A stretch of 64,000 bases of DNA, from positions 51,039 through 115,038 of the forward strand of contig CALKEU010000007.1 of assembly GCA_938084565.1 (NCBI GenBank), in the 5' to 3' direction. Origin of the DNA: Candidatus Kapaibacterium sp. Its GTDB lineage: Bacteria > Bacteroidota > Ignavibacteria > Kapaibacteriales > HRBIN21. The notes beneath the pieces are model-generated. The model saw nothing but the letters and a program-made list of their open reading frames with translations. It was not told the origin of the DNA and did not search any database. How positions within the stretch are numbered: the first letter of the stretch is position 1; the number at the start of each line of letters is the position of its first letter. The translations under genes and the position numbers were made by a program. Positions 43,643 to 52,116 of this stretch are shown one piece after another.

Positions 43643-44823
43643 GGGCTTTCATCACCCCACACTGCCCTCCATACTTCCTCCTCCAACCTCGCAAGAACAC
43701 GCTCGAGCGTATAGCGCTCTGCAACTACGCGGCGGTTATGCTCCCCAACCTGCTGCATCCATTCAGGCTGTTGTAAGCACGCCCGAAGAGCAGCTGCTAA
43801 CTTCTCTTCATCCCCGACCGGGACAATCTTCCCGTGAACACCATCGACAACGAGCTCCTTGAGCGCTCCAACAGGAGTAACTACAACTGGGAGCCCTGCC
43901 GCCATCGCCTCCAATACAGCCATAGAAAAACCCTCACTATACGACGGCAGAACGAGTAGGTCTGCTTCCACCATCTGCTCGTATACTGCACTGGGGGAGA
44001 CGATCCCCAGGAGGCGGACATTGTGCACTGCAGCTTGGCTGAGGAAGCGGTCAATTTCTGCCTCGATTTCGTCAGCATGCGTGTCGTAGTATTCTCGCCA
44101 AGGCAACGGGAGAAAACTTCGAGCAACTTGGCGATGGGTAATGCGTGTTCCAACAACTCGAAGCTCCAGCGGAAATTCCTGCACGAGCTGCCGATATGCA
44201 CGAGAGAGCTCTCGAAACCCTTTGGCAAAGGCAATGTGCCCTACGAAGAGCAGTCGGTATGGAGTCCTTTCAGCAACCTTACGCCGACGCTCTGGAAACG
44301 CTGCTATGCAGATACCGTTGGGCAGTACTCCGAGACGCTCCCATGGAACAATCCCTCTGAACTGCTCCCGTAATCCCTCACTCTGCACGAAGACTCGCCT
44401 GACATGCTGCAGCCCCCACCGAATAATCCCTTGTTGCCATCGGGACCGCGAGCGGTAGAAATCAGAAAAGTTCCCTCCTCGATACTGCACGAAGATTCGG
44501 CTCCGGCATAGTCGGGCTGTCACTATGAGAAGAACATCTCTGAAGAAGCCTACCCAACTCGAGGAAAGGAGAAGAAATACCACCTGAGGACACCAACGCC
44601 ACAGAGCACGCCAATACCGCCACCAGACACGGATAAACTTTCCTACCCCCTTCCAATCCAGACGGCCCTTTTCCGCATTGCTCTCCCGGAGTGTCGTCCG
44701 GACGTGGAATAACTGTACCCGCTTCGAGCTCCAATGCCGAAGCAACGCCTCCATGCCAACTTCAGGGCCTGCATAGGGCGGTGGCGTCGGCACAGCCACC
44801 AAGAGTCTCACTGGCCTGTCCAT
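43639..44823 (-). CDS. Glycosyltransferase family 4 protein
   Basis: A 394-residue GT-B enzyme. The N-terminal VAVPTPPPYAGPEVGMEALL and the C-terminal domain with LLFVGHIAFAKGFRELSRAYRQL are typical of GT4. The nucleotide-sugar site VLPSYSEGFSMAVLEAMAAGLPVVVTPVGALKE, with its EGFSMAVLEA E-x7-E-like motif, is also present. It transfers a sugar during surface-polysaccharide assembly; donor and acceptor are unknown. It overlaps the downstream polymerase gene by 4 nt and the upstream membrane protein gene by 16 nt. Confidence 0.9.
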   Translation of the reverse strand: MDRPVRLLVAVPTPPPYAGPEVGMEALLRHWSSKRVQLFHVRTTLRESNAEKGRLDWKGVGKFIRVWWRYWRALWRWCPQVVFLLLSSSWVGFFRDVLLIVTARLCRSRIFVQYRGGNFSDFYRSRSRWQQGIIRWGLQHVRRVFVQSEGLREQFRGIVPWERLGVLPNGICIAAFPERRRKVAERTPYRLLFVGHIAFAKGFRELSRAYRQLVQEFPLELRVVGTRITHRQVARSFLPLPWREYYDTHADEIEAEIDRFLSQAAVHNVRLLGIVSPSAVYEQMVEADLLVLPSYSEGFSMAVLEAMAAGLPVVVTPVGALKELVVDGVHGKIVPVGDEEKLAAALRACLQQPEWMQQVGEHNRRVVAERYTLERVLARLEEEVWRAVWGDESP

Positions 44824-46601
44824 TCGAGTCCTGGAAGTCTACGCTCAATGAAGTGGACAATTCCCCCTCCTTCCCGCCGAATCCCAACAACAGGGATACG
44901 ACGACGCTCCTGTACCCCCAGATGCTGTTTGTACTCCTGCTCTTCCCATCCATGGTGGGCCGAAGATCTCCCAGTGCCTTCTCGTAGGATCTCACTCTGT
45001 CGGTGTGCCATCCAGTGCTCTCCTATCCGATCGTGAACCCTTTCCCTTACCTCTGCCTCTCCTCCCCTGCAGAAGTCCACAATCTGCTGTAGAAGGGCTG
45101 TGATGCGCTCTTCGCTCCAGCCAGGAAGTTTCTGCCGGAGTGCGATCTCGGATCGGTGAGGCATAACGATGAGTGGATCCAAAACTAACCGTCCCTGCGA
45201 ACTCGGCCGCGCAAGTCTGTGGAGTGCATCCTGTAGTACCGAATCCCACTGGATACGCCCGAGCTCATACTGCAGAACACGCGCCCGAGTCGGATACAGC
45301 CAATTGAGCGCAAGTGTCTGCTGAAAATCTCCTGCAATGACCACATCCTCCGGATGCAAGCGGAGCCGATAGCGCTTGTTGACACTGTAAATATCATTGT
45401 CCGGCCAGTGGTACAACCAAATGACCGGTATCGTGGCCACTGCTAATGCGACTACCGCTGTCACCCACATCCTTCTTTCCCATAGAGACCGAGCCTCTGA
45501 TAGCCCTAGCGCTACTAAGGGAAGGCACCACAGCCAGAACTCGTTCGAACTTGGCTCCCATACAACCGCTAAGACAAGCAAGCTTCCTGCCCACCCGAGA
45601 AGGCTCCAGTAACTCCATCGGGGAAAGAGCTGTTTGTGTACCCACTGTACCCGCAGAATAAGCAAGAAAACCACAAGACCCGCACCCACTAACCCAACGC
45701 TTCCCAAGACACCAGCAACTGCTTCAGACATATTCCGCAACAAGAAACGCTCATCGAGAAAGAGTTTCATTGGCCAATGCTGCTCAACCCATTCTCCAAT
45801 TGCCTCCACTCGCACTAAGTACTCTGGAAAGGTCCAAGCTCGCGCAACCCCCACAAGAGCATACAGCGGGGTCAGGATCTGGAGCCGATCGTAGGGCGTA
45901 AACTGCATGTGGGGCGTATAGCCCAGCACAAACCGCCAGAAATTCTGGTACTCCTGCTGCAGTGAAAAAGCCACAGTGTATGACACTACGAGAAGAATCG
46001 TACAGCTGGTGAGGAGTTGGAGAGCGGCTCGGGGGCGGTTGTTGAGGAGGAGTGTTCCAATTGCAATAACGGCATAAACTGCATAGCTTTGATGACAGAG
46101 GGCTGCTACGAAAATTGCCCCAATCGCTATCGCAATCCACCTCCCCTTCTCCGACTGCTGATATCGCTCCAGGGCAATAGCCGCCCACAAAATAGCCGCA
46201 ATACCAGGAACGTAGAAGTCAGGTACGATACTGTAGGCCCAAAACCCATAACTGACCGCTGTCAATACCATCGCTGCCATGACAGCCCGATGCCTCCGAA
46301 ACCATAGCCACGCAAGGTATCCAACTCCCGCAAGCCCTAGGCTGCTCATCCCTACCACGAAGGCCCGCACCATCTCCAAGGTACTCCTGAAGTCCTCAGG
46401 GCGCACCCACCCTAACCAGTGATTCAACATTCCGAGAACGCCGACAATCAAATGATGAGGATGCACCGCCCCCTGATGAATCCTCACAACAAATGGCAGC
46501 GCATCGTCAGCATAGATGAAATTCCAACTCTGCCCAACCCAGGCAACCACCGCCCATCCTACCCCCATTCCGCTAATGAGGGCTCCAGGCGAACGATTCA
46601 T
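44808..46601 (-). CDS. Polytopic membrane protein, probable GT-C (ArnT/PMT-like) glycosyltransferase
   Basis: The product is 597 residues from the ATG at 46601, which overlaps the upstream gene's stop as TGATG; the frame is open further to 46730 inside that gene. The N-terminal loop after the first helix has FIYADDALPFVVRIHQG. The acidic DD pair there is where GT-C enzymes carry catalytic acids. About ten more helices follow, then a roughly 160-residue soluble C-terminal domain (from about 440) rich in charged residues. GT-C enzymes use polyprenyl-phosphate sugars. The family call rests on topology and the acidic loop, so it is tentative. Confidence 0.6.
   Translation of the reverse strand: MNRSPGALISGMGVGWAVVAWVGQSWNFIYADDALPFVVRIHQGAVHPHHLIVGVLGMLNHWLGWVRPEDFRSTLEMVRAFVVGMSSLGLAGVGYLAWLWFRRHRAVMAAMVLTAVSYGFWAYSIVPDFYVPGIAAILWAAIALERYQQSEKGRWIAIAIGAIFVAALCHQSYAVYAVIAIGTLLLNNRPRAALQLLTSCTILLVVSYTVAFSLQQEYQNFWRFVLGYTPHMQFTPYDRLQILTPLYALVGVARAWTFPEYLVRVEAIGEWVEQHWPMKLFLDERFLLRNMSEAVAGVLGSVGLVGAGLVVFLLILRVQWVHKQLFPRWSYWSLLGWAGSLLVLAVVWEPSSNEFWLWCLPLVALGLSEARSLWERRMWVTAVVALAVATIPVIWLYHWPDNDIYSVNKRYRLRLHPEDVVIAGDFQQTLALNWLYPTRARVLQYELGRIQWDSVLQDALHRLARPSSQGRLVLDPLIVMPHRSEIALRQKLPGWSEERITALLQQIVDFCRGGEAEVRERVHDRIGEHWMAHRQSEILREGTGRSSAHHGWEEQEYKQHLGVQERRRIPVVGIRREGGGIVHFIERRLPGLEWTGQ
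46062..46072 (+). repeat. Recurrent 11-mer TGCAATAACGG, copy 3
   Basis: An exact copy inside the GT-C-like membrane protein gene, preceded by a purine-rich GAGGAGGAG and followed by CATA, as in copy 4. Confidence 0.5.
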
Positions 46602-47854
46602 CAGGGCAACAAAGTCCCTCCACACGTGCCCGGACATAGAACCGAAAATCCTACTTCTCTGAGAACCTGTCCCACAATAGCCTCGTAAGAAAAGCGACCT
46701 CGATTCTCCGCCGCTAATGCTTGTCGCCACTGACAGCGCGACTCTTCCGGTAGTTTGAGGAGCCTTTGCACAATGATTTCCAAAGAGTTCTCAAATCCAT
46801 GTGGCTCCTCCCAGTACCACCCATTGATGCCGTCACGGACGAGATGGCTCAATGAGTGCCGCCGTGGCAATAAGAGGGGAAGTCCCGTTCCCAAAGCCTC
46901 CGTAGCTGAAATGGCTATCTGCATCCAAATTCCCACATCGGCAGCAGCGGCAAAACGACGCGTCTGTTCCGGTGGCTGAAAAGGAAACACGTAGAAATGG
47001 TGGGGCCGTGGCTGAGCCTCAATGCGTCGACGCAACATCTCCTCATACTTATCCCCCAGGGCTCCGACCAGGAGGTAACGCACCCGATGTCCATGGCGCT
47101 GCAGTTCGCCTACTGCATCGATGATACGCTCCAACCCTTTGTGAGGAACAACTCGTGTCACTGTCAGTGCTATGACATCCTCTCCACACTCTAGGTGCCG
47201 GCGTACTACGGCACGCTCTTCCGCTTGAAAGAAAAAGAGACTACTGTCATACCCCAGCGTGAGGACTCTGGCCTTTGCATTCACAGCCGATCGATCTTCG
47301 TGGGTACGACAGCAATAACTCTGGAGCCATTCCAACGTTCCGGGACTATTGCAGACCAATAACTGTGCTCGATGGATTGCTTGCCGATAGATTTCCCTCT
47401 TGACCAGCTCGAAACCGCGATCTTGCAACCATGCTATAGAGCGCGCCACTAGAGAATGGCGCTGCCGGTATTCGGCTAACTCGCTCAAAAAACAGACAAT
47501 TGGAATAGACTGCAGCGCAGCCGACTGCAATACCGGTGCTCCAAAAAGCTTTCCAATCCCTATCAGCACAATGACATCGGGACGCCACTCTGCAACTGCT
47601 TCAACTAACCCGGCTGAAATAACTGCTGACCGAAAGCGGAAGCGGACCGGAAGGCGGAGCACCTCATACCCTTCCGGTCGTTCTTCTATCCCTGCTGGAT
47701 AGGGAAAGCGGCGTATACGCCGGGCACTGCTGGATACAGCTGTCGAAGTCACAACGCGCACAGCAATTCCTAAACGTGCCAATGTCTGAGCAATCCATAC
47801 CTCTTGGTATCCAACCTCCGGCATGAAATGCCCACAGACGAGGGCAACGCGCAT
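46601..47854 (-). CDS. Glycosyltransferase family 4 protein, first gene of the polysaccharide operon
   Basis: A 417-residue GT-B glycosyltransferase. The N-terminal Rossmann half starts VALVCGHFMPEVGYQEVWIAQTLARLGI. The donor-binding half has VTRVVPHKGLERIIDAVGELQ, then the ISATEALGTGLPLLLPRRHSL acceptor/donor loop, with Glu in place of the common E-x7-E second acid region. It is the most upstream gene of the minus-strand polysaccharide operon (46601-40206), whose members overlap by 1-16 nt. About 136 bp separate it from the upstream tRNA gene; this stretch holds copy 4 of the TGCAATAACGG motif and no clear promoter. Confidence 0.88.
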   Translation of the reverse strand: MRVALVCGHFMPEVGYQEVWIAQTLARLGIAVRVVTSTAVSSSARRIRRFPYPAGIEERPEGYEVLRLPVRFRFRSAVISAGLVEAVAEWRPDVIVLIGIGKLFGAPVLQSAALQSIPIVCFLSELAEYRQRHSLVARSIAWLQDRGFELVKREIYRQAIHRAQLLVCNSPGTLEWLQSYCCRTHEDRSAVNAKARVLTLGYDSSLFFFQAEERAVVRRHLECGEDVIALTVTRVVPHKGLERIIDAVGELQRHGHRVRYLLVGALGDKYEEMLRRRIEAQPRPHHFYVFPFQPPEQTRRFAAAADVGIWMQIAISATEALGTGLPLLLPRRHSLSHLVRDGINGWYWEEPHGFENSLEIIVQRLLKLPEESRCQWRQALAAENRGRFSYEAIVGQVLREVGFSVLCPGTCGGTLLP

Positions 47855-47954
47855 GCCGAGCTACCCCCTTACGTACTCTCTCGCATGCACTCTGATAGCC
47901 CTGAGATTGCTTGTGCTCTTACAGGGCAGGCAGAGCGTTTCTGCGGGGAAGAAA

Positions 47955-47965
47955 TGCAATAACGG
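47955..47965 (+). repeat. Recurrent 11-mer TGCAATAACGG, copy 4 (intergenic)
   Basis: The only intergenic copy, between the first glycosyltransferase gene and the tRNA-Arg gene. It is preceded by GGGGAAGAAA and followed by CATATAAA. Confidence 0.5.
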
Positions 47966-47990
47966 CATATAAACTTTCTCATTGGCCGTG

Positions 47991-48064
47991 CGCGCCCGGC
48001 AGGACTCGAACCCGCAACCCCCAGATCCGAAGTCTGGTGCTCTTTCCACTTGAGCTACGGGCGC
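47991..48064 (-). tRNA. tRNA-Arg (anticodon TCG)
   Basis: A 74-nt cloverleaf on the minus strand. The acceptor stem is GCGCCCG/CGGGCGC, the D arm begins AGCTC, the anticodon stem CCAGA/TCTGG encloses the loop CTTCGGA (anticodon TCG, reading CGA/CGN) and the T arm has GGTTCGAGTCC. G37 suits a codon starting with C. The 3' CCA is not encoded (CAC follows the discriminator G). It lies 13 bp after the rqcH stop. Confidence 0.93.
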
Positions 48065-48077
48065 ACCGTACACAAAT

Positions 48078-49709
48078 TTACCAGCTTTCCCAGCCCATAG
48101 GCGCCATTGGTCGAACCCAGAGGACTTCCTCCCGTTCAAGACGGACAGCACCTGGAGTGCCCTTGACCTTGCGAACGTACTTGCGCCATGTATAGGCTAC
48201 GGGCACACTTGATGCGCTTCGCAACTCCGAGTAATACGCAACTATGGCGGCAGCATGGCGCAGAAGTTCCAACGGAGGAAGTTCCCCTTTTCGCTGCCCT
48301 CGCAGGAGACCGTGGCTTCCCGCTCCACCGCGAACGTGCAAGAACAGATCATGGGGTCGAGCAAAGCCAAAGGTCAGCATATCATTGCTCCGAGCATCTT
48401 TCCCCACATAGAGCCGGAAACCGTTGCCGAGCACGAACACACGTACACGTTCCCCCTTCCGTAATTGCATTTCTCGTGGTGGGAAAAGCTCTTCCAAGCG
48501 CTGAGCTACAGCCCGTACGTCTCGACGGGAGACTGCGCGCAGCAGCCGACCATCGAGCTCCAGCAGCTCACTGTACCGTCGTTGGAGAAGTGGCATCTGT
48601 TGCCGTGCTCGTTCAAGAGAAGCCTCCATACGGCGCGCTCGCTGGAAGTAGCTGTTAGCATTCTCGTAGACTGTCAGAGCAGGTTCCAGAGGAATCCAAT
48701 GACGCTTTCCTTCCCAATCCTGCACCTCGAGTTCTGTAAGCCCGCGCTGCCGAAGCTCAGGCTGGCTGAGCAACATATATCCCCAGAGCCTGTAGAGCTC
48801 AATGCGAGAGGCCTGCTGAAGATGCTCCTGAATGTCAGCCAGGTGCTGGGAAATCCGCCGCCGATAACGCTCAAGCTGCTGCCGGACTTCATCACGCTCA
48901 CACTGGAAGGCCTCAAGAATGAGGGTGCGTCGTACACGCTCTGCCACTGCCTCGTTCATTGAGGAAAAGCGGGCAATAAGCTCAGGATACTCTCGCAGCG
49001 GCAGCAACGACAGTAAAGGCGGAGCATCCGAACGCTTGAGGAGAAGCACCTCTGAGCTCTGCTCTAGTTCTTCCAGGAGGCGGTGTATTTCTGTCTCGAT
49101 TCGCTCCTGCTCACCCTCGGACAGCTCTCCAAGCGGTCGTTCAGGTGTAATTCCACAGCGTAAACATATCTCTCGAGCATAGAAGACACCGAGCTGGAGA
49201 ACACTCCGGGCAAGTGCTCGGTACAGTGGGGTCTCAGGCCTGAAAGCTCTCCATTCTACTCGCTGTAGCGGTTCGCCTCTCCAGAGGGATTCCAGAACTT
49301 GCTGTACCGTCGGTGGCAACGCCCGCACACTTCCTTCAGCGCTGACGAGAAGGGCTCCGCTCTGGGCTGTCCCGAAGAGAAATAGAGAGAGTCGATCGCC
49401 TCTGTGAGTGTATACGTCTACCCGACGGTCACTGGGATGAAGCAGCACACTGTTCAGAGATGCTCCCCAAAGTTCCTCGGCCCAGGGGACGAGCCCTTCC
49501 GGCATTCCCCATCGAGCCGGGCGCCGGAAGAGGGTGGCCAAACCAGCACGGAGCCATACCTCAATGAGGACTAGCTCCCCAGAGGCTAAGTGCAGGCGGA
49601 AAATCAGTCGGCGGTGCCTGTCGTGGTGCACATCGACGAGCTGCGCCCCTACGACTTCGGGTATGAGCTCATGCACTACACGGCGCAGCGTCTCCCGATG
49701 AGCAATCAT
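48078..49709 (-). CDS. rqcH: RqcH/NFACT family ribosome-quality-control protein
   Basis: A 543-residue protein with an N-terminal NFACT-N domain (to about 190), a long coiled-coil-containing middle (about 200-420) and the NFACT-R domain. The last contains FRLYVGKDARSNDMLTFGFA, then PHDLFLHVRGGAGSH and YTWRKYVRKVKGTPGAV. RqcH binds obstructed 50S subunits and directs C-terminal alanine tailing of the stalled peptide using tRNA-Ala (family knowledge). The gene is preceded by a tRNA-Arg gene (5 bp) and followed by another (13 bp), all on one strand and probably on one transcript. It was formerly annotated as a fibronectin-binding protein. Confidence 0.92.
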   Translation of the reverse strand: MIAHRETLRRVVHELIPEVVGAQLVDVHHDRHRRLIFRLHLASGELVLIEVWLRAGLATLFRRPARWGMPEGLVPWAEELWGASLNSVLLHPSDRRVDVYTHRGDRLSLFLFGTAQSGALLVSAEGSVRALPPTVQQVLESLWRGEPLQRVEWRAFRPETPLYRALARSVLQLGVFYAREICLRCGITPERPLGELSEGEQERIETEIHRLLEELEQSSEVLLLKRSDAPPLLSLLPLREYPELIARFSSMNEAVAERVRRTLILEAFQCERDEVRQQLERYRRRISQHLADIQEHLQQASRIELYRLWGYMLLSQPELRQRGLTELEVQDWEGKRHWIPLEPALTVYENANSYFQRARRMEASLERARQQMPLLQRRYSELLELDGRLLRAVSRRDVRAVAQRLEELFPPREMQLRKGERVRVFVLGNGFRLYVGKDARSNDMLTFGFARPHDLFLHVRGGAGSHGLLRGQRKGELPPLELLRHAAAIVAYYSELRSASSVPVAYTWRKYVRKVKGTPGAVRLEREEVLWVRPMAPMGWESW

Positions 49710-49714
49710 TGCCG

Positions 49715-49788
49715 CGCGCCCGGCAGGATTTGAACCTGCGACCCTCGGCTTAGAAGGCCGATGCTCTATCCCGCTGAGCTACGGGCGC
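49715..49788 (-). tRNA. tRNA-Arg (anticodon TCT)
   Basis: A 74-nt cloverleaf on the minus strand with acceptor stem GCGCCCG/CGGGCGC. The anticodon stem TCGGC/GCCGA encloses the loop CTTCTAA (anticodon TCT, reading AGA/AGG), and the T arm is GGTTCAAATCC. CCA is not encoded. Its 5' end abuts the stop codon of the ppiD-like gene (49789) with no spacer, so it must be cut from a longer transcript. Confidence 0.95.
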
Positions 49789-51963
49789 TTAAAATTCCCG
49801 ATAGAACTTACTGCGGCGGTCTTCAACGGCGGCACGCTCTCGCAGAGCAGTGTACCAGTAGTAGTACGCCGATGCCTTGCCCATATTGTAGAGCCGCCGA
49901 TAGAGTTCCACAAACCGCTGCTTATCCAGTCCCTTCAGTTCTGCTTCTTCCCGCTTCGTCACCTGGACAAGAAAGTAGGCCCTCTCCCCTCGTATGGGCG
50001 GAGCAATGATCCCCACGGGCACCTGGTAGATGAGGGTTGTCACAATTGGATCGTTGCCATACCCCTGCAGGAAGCCGTTATCTTTTACCATCGTAGCAGT
50101 CTGGACCTGTACGCTGGGATCGATGTCGACAATGCGCGCCAAGATATCCGCTCCACGAAGCCGCTGGTACACGCTATCGACGTGGCTGCGGAGGAGATCG
50201 AGCTTTTTGATGCGCCGAAGCTTTTCGGTAATCTCTGCACGGACATCGCCGAGCGGCTTATAGCCTGGCTTGCGTTCATCGATAACTTGCGCTATGATAA
50301 CCCCGTATGGCTTTAGCTCGAGAGGATCCGAGACAGCCCCGACGGGATTATGGAAGGCAAATTCCGTAAGAGCACGAGAGCCTAGCACAGGTGTTGTAGC
50401 TTCGAAGAAGGCCGTCTCCACTGCACTGCGATTGAGACGGCGGGCAAGTGTGTCAAAGGGTACCCCTTTCTGGACCTGCTGCTTGAAGCTATAGGCTTCC
50501 CGGAAGATCTGATTCCGTCCGGTTGTCCCCAACGTCACGCTCAACTCAATTTCACTGTAGGCAATGCGCTCGTTTGTCTTGCTGTGAACAGCGATAATGT
50601 GAAAGCCAAAGGGGCTCTCAACGGGGCCGACAATAGCTCCCGGCTCCGCAGCGAAAGCCGCCTCCTCGAACGGTTTGACCATCCGCCCTCGTGGGAACCA
50701 TCCCAGATCCCCACCACGCTGAGCTGTACCCCGATCCTGAGAGTACTGGCGAGCCAGCTGTGCGAAATCCTCCCCTGCACGGGCTCGCTGGAGGAGCCTC
50801 CGAGCCTCCGCCCGAGCGCTATCCTTATTGGAGCCAAAGCCTATCAGGATATGGCTCGCATGGACGACCGTTGTATCCCCACTCTCCCGTTGGTCAATCC
50901 GGAAGAAGTAGAACTTGCCCAAGATCTCAACCGGACCAACGATGCTGCCGACTGGTTTGCCCACCAGAAAAGGAACGCGCTGCGGGTCGAGCGCCGCAAC
51001 TGATGTCAAACCGACCGTTCGTCCCTGGTACTCAGCCATCAAGAGGGCAAAGACAGAATCGCGCTGTGTCTCGGGCACCGATTCCAGCTCCCGCTGGATG
51101 CGCTCGAGCCGCTTCCGGAAATTGGCTGTGTCTTGTGCCGTCGGTTCCAAGGGGAAGATCACGTACTTGAGCTTCCGCATTGGCTTCTTCTGGCGGAAAG
51201 CCTCTCGATTCTGCCGGTAGTAGCGCTCGATTTCTGCGTCAGTAATCGTAACGTCCCGGTCCGGCACACGATCGATAGTGTAAGCAACGTAGGTCACTTC
51301 GGCAGAGCTATTCTCCACGATGTACTGGCGCCGCAAGTAACCCGGTGAGACAATGCTGCCGATTGCACTGACCAGCGAACGCATGTGTTCTCGAGTCCGG
51401 CTTTGCCGGAGGAAATCCTCTATGCGTACCAGGTCCTGCTTCCATCGCTCAATTGCTTCCACAGGGTCAACGCCACTGGCAGGATCGATGTAATCGGCGA
51501 GCCGCTCGGGTTGGGTCACAAGCTCAATATAGCGCTCACGGTGAAAGCGTCCCGCAGAGTCTGTGAAGGGCTGCCTCATATAGTCCGGAGGGTTGTCCAG
51601 CAGAATATCGAGCAACTCTCCGCGGCTGACCGGAAAGCCAGCCTTGGTAGCCTCTTGTCGTAGCAGAATTTCTTCCACCATTGCATCCCAGAGGCTCTGC
51701 CGAATGCCGGCCTCATCGAGCTGGGCATCGTTCCCAGCCATCCGACGCTGCTGCTCCAGCTGCTGCTCTAGCCGCTCATTGAACTCAGCATACCGAATCT
51801 TCTCCCCGTTAACCTCCCCGATGACCGCCGTAGCCGGATTCTCCCCCATGTGGAGAACCGTTTGGATATCAGCATCCGTTGCCACCATGAAGCCTATGAA
51901 AACGATGGCAAAGAGCGCCAGAAGGTACGGAGAGACTTCCCGCATGCGTGAAATGACGCCCAT
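49789..51963 (-). CDS. PpiD/SurA-type periplasmic peptidyl-prolyl isomerase and chaperone
   Basis: A 724-residue protein with an N-terminal membrane anchor (about 11-28, YLLALFAIVFIGFMVAT) and a SurA_N-like helical domain (about 45-200). A parvulin domain follows (about 365-465, VVHASHILIGFGSNKDSARAEARRLLQRARAGEDFAQLARQYS, then GDLGWFPRGRMVKPFEEAAF), with a second parvulin-like region downstream. Such proteins fold outer-membrane and secreted proteins at the inner membrane's outer face. This is a fitting partner for the many barrel and T9SS proteins in the window. A TAnnTTTG element at 52004-52011 lies about 34 nt beyond the leader start. Confidence 0.88.
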   Translation of the reverse strand: MGVISRMREVSPYLLALFAIVFIGFMVATDADIQTVLHMGENPATAVIGEVNGEKIRYAEFNERLEQQLEQQRRMAGNDAQLDEAGIRQSLWDAMVEEILLRQEATKAGFPVSRGELLDILLDNPPDYMRQPFTDSAGRFHRERYIELVTQPERLADYIDPASGVDPVEAIERWKQDLVRIEDFLRQSRTREHMRSLVSAIGSIVSPGYLRRQYIVENSSAEVTYVAYTIDRVPDRDVTITDAEIERYYRQNREAFRQKKPMRKLKYVIFPLEPTAQDTANFRKRLERIQRELESVPETQRDSVFALLMAEYQGRTVGLTSVAALDPQRVPFLVGKPVGSIVGPVEILGKFYFFRIDQRESGDTTVVHASHILIGFGSNKDSARAEARRLLQRARAGEDFAQLARQYSQDRGTAQRGGDLGWFPRGRMVKPFEEAAFAAEPGAIVGPVESPFGFHIIAVHSKTNERIAYSEIELSVTLGTTGRNQIFREAYSFKQQVQKGVPFDTLARRLNRSAVETAFFEATTPVLGSRALTEFAFHNPVGAVSDPLELKPYGVIIAQVIDERKPGYKPLGDVRAEITEKLRRIKKLDLLRSHVDSVYQRLRGADILARIVDIDPSVQVQTATMVKDNGFLQGYGNDPIVTTLIYQVPVGIIAPPIRGERAYFLVQVTKREEAELKGLDKQRFVELYRRLYNMGKASAYYYWYTALRERAAVEDRRSKFYREF

Positions 51964-52003
51964 GACGTCTGCGATGCCACAGGTACATAATCACGAAAGC
52001 GCA

Positions 52004-52011
52004 CAAACTTA
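52004..52011 (-). promoter_or_regulatory. Bacteroidota-type -7 promoter element ahead of the ppiD-like gene, tRNA-Arg and rqcH
   Basis: The minus strand reads TAAGTTTG, a perfect TAnnTTTG. The predicted leader to the ATG at 51963 is about 34 nt. The following genes are so tightly packed that the whole ppiD-tRNA-rqcH-tRNA set could depend on it. Confidence 0.6.
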
Positions 52012-52116
52012 CGAAGTCACCCTCCAATAGGCCGCCTTGCTGAGCCGCACAGGCTTACCGCACGGGAGCCGTTTATCCGTCAACAGCTGCAAAATAAGTA
52101 CGCCGAGGTCCCGCTC

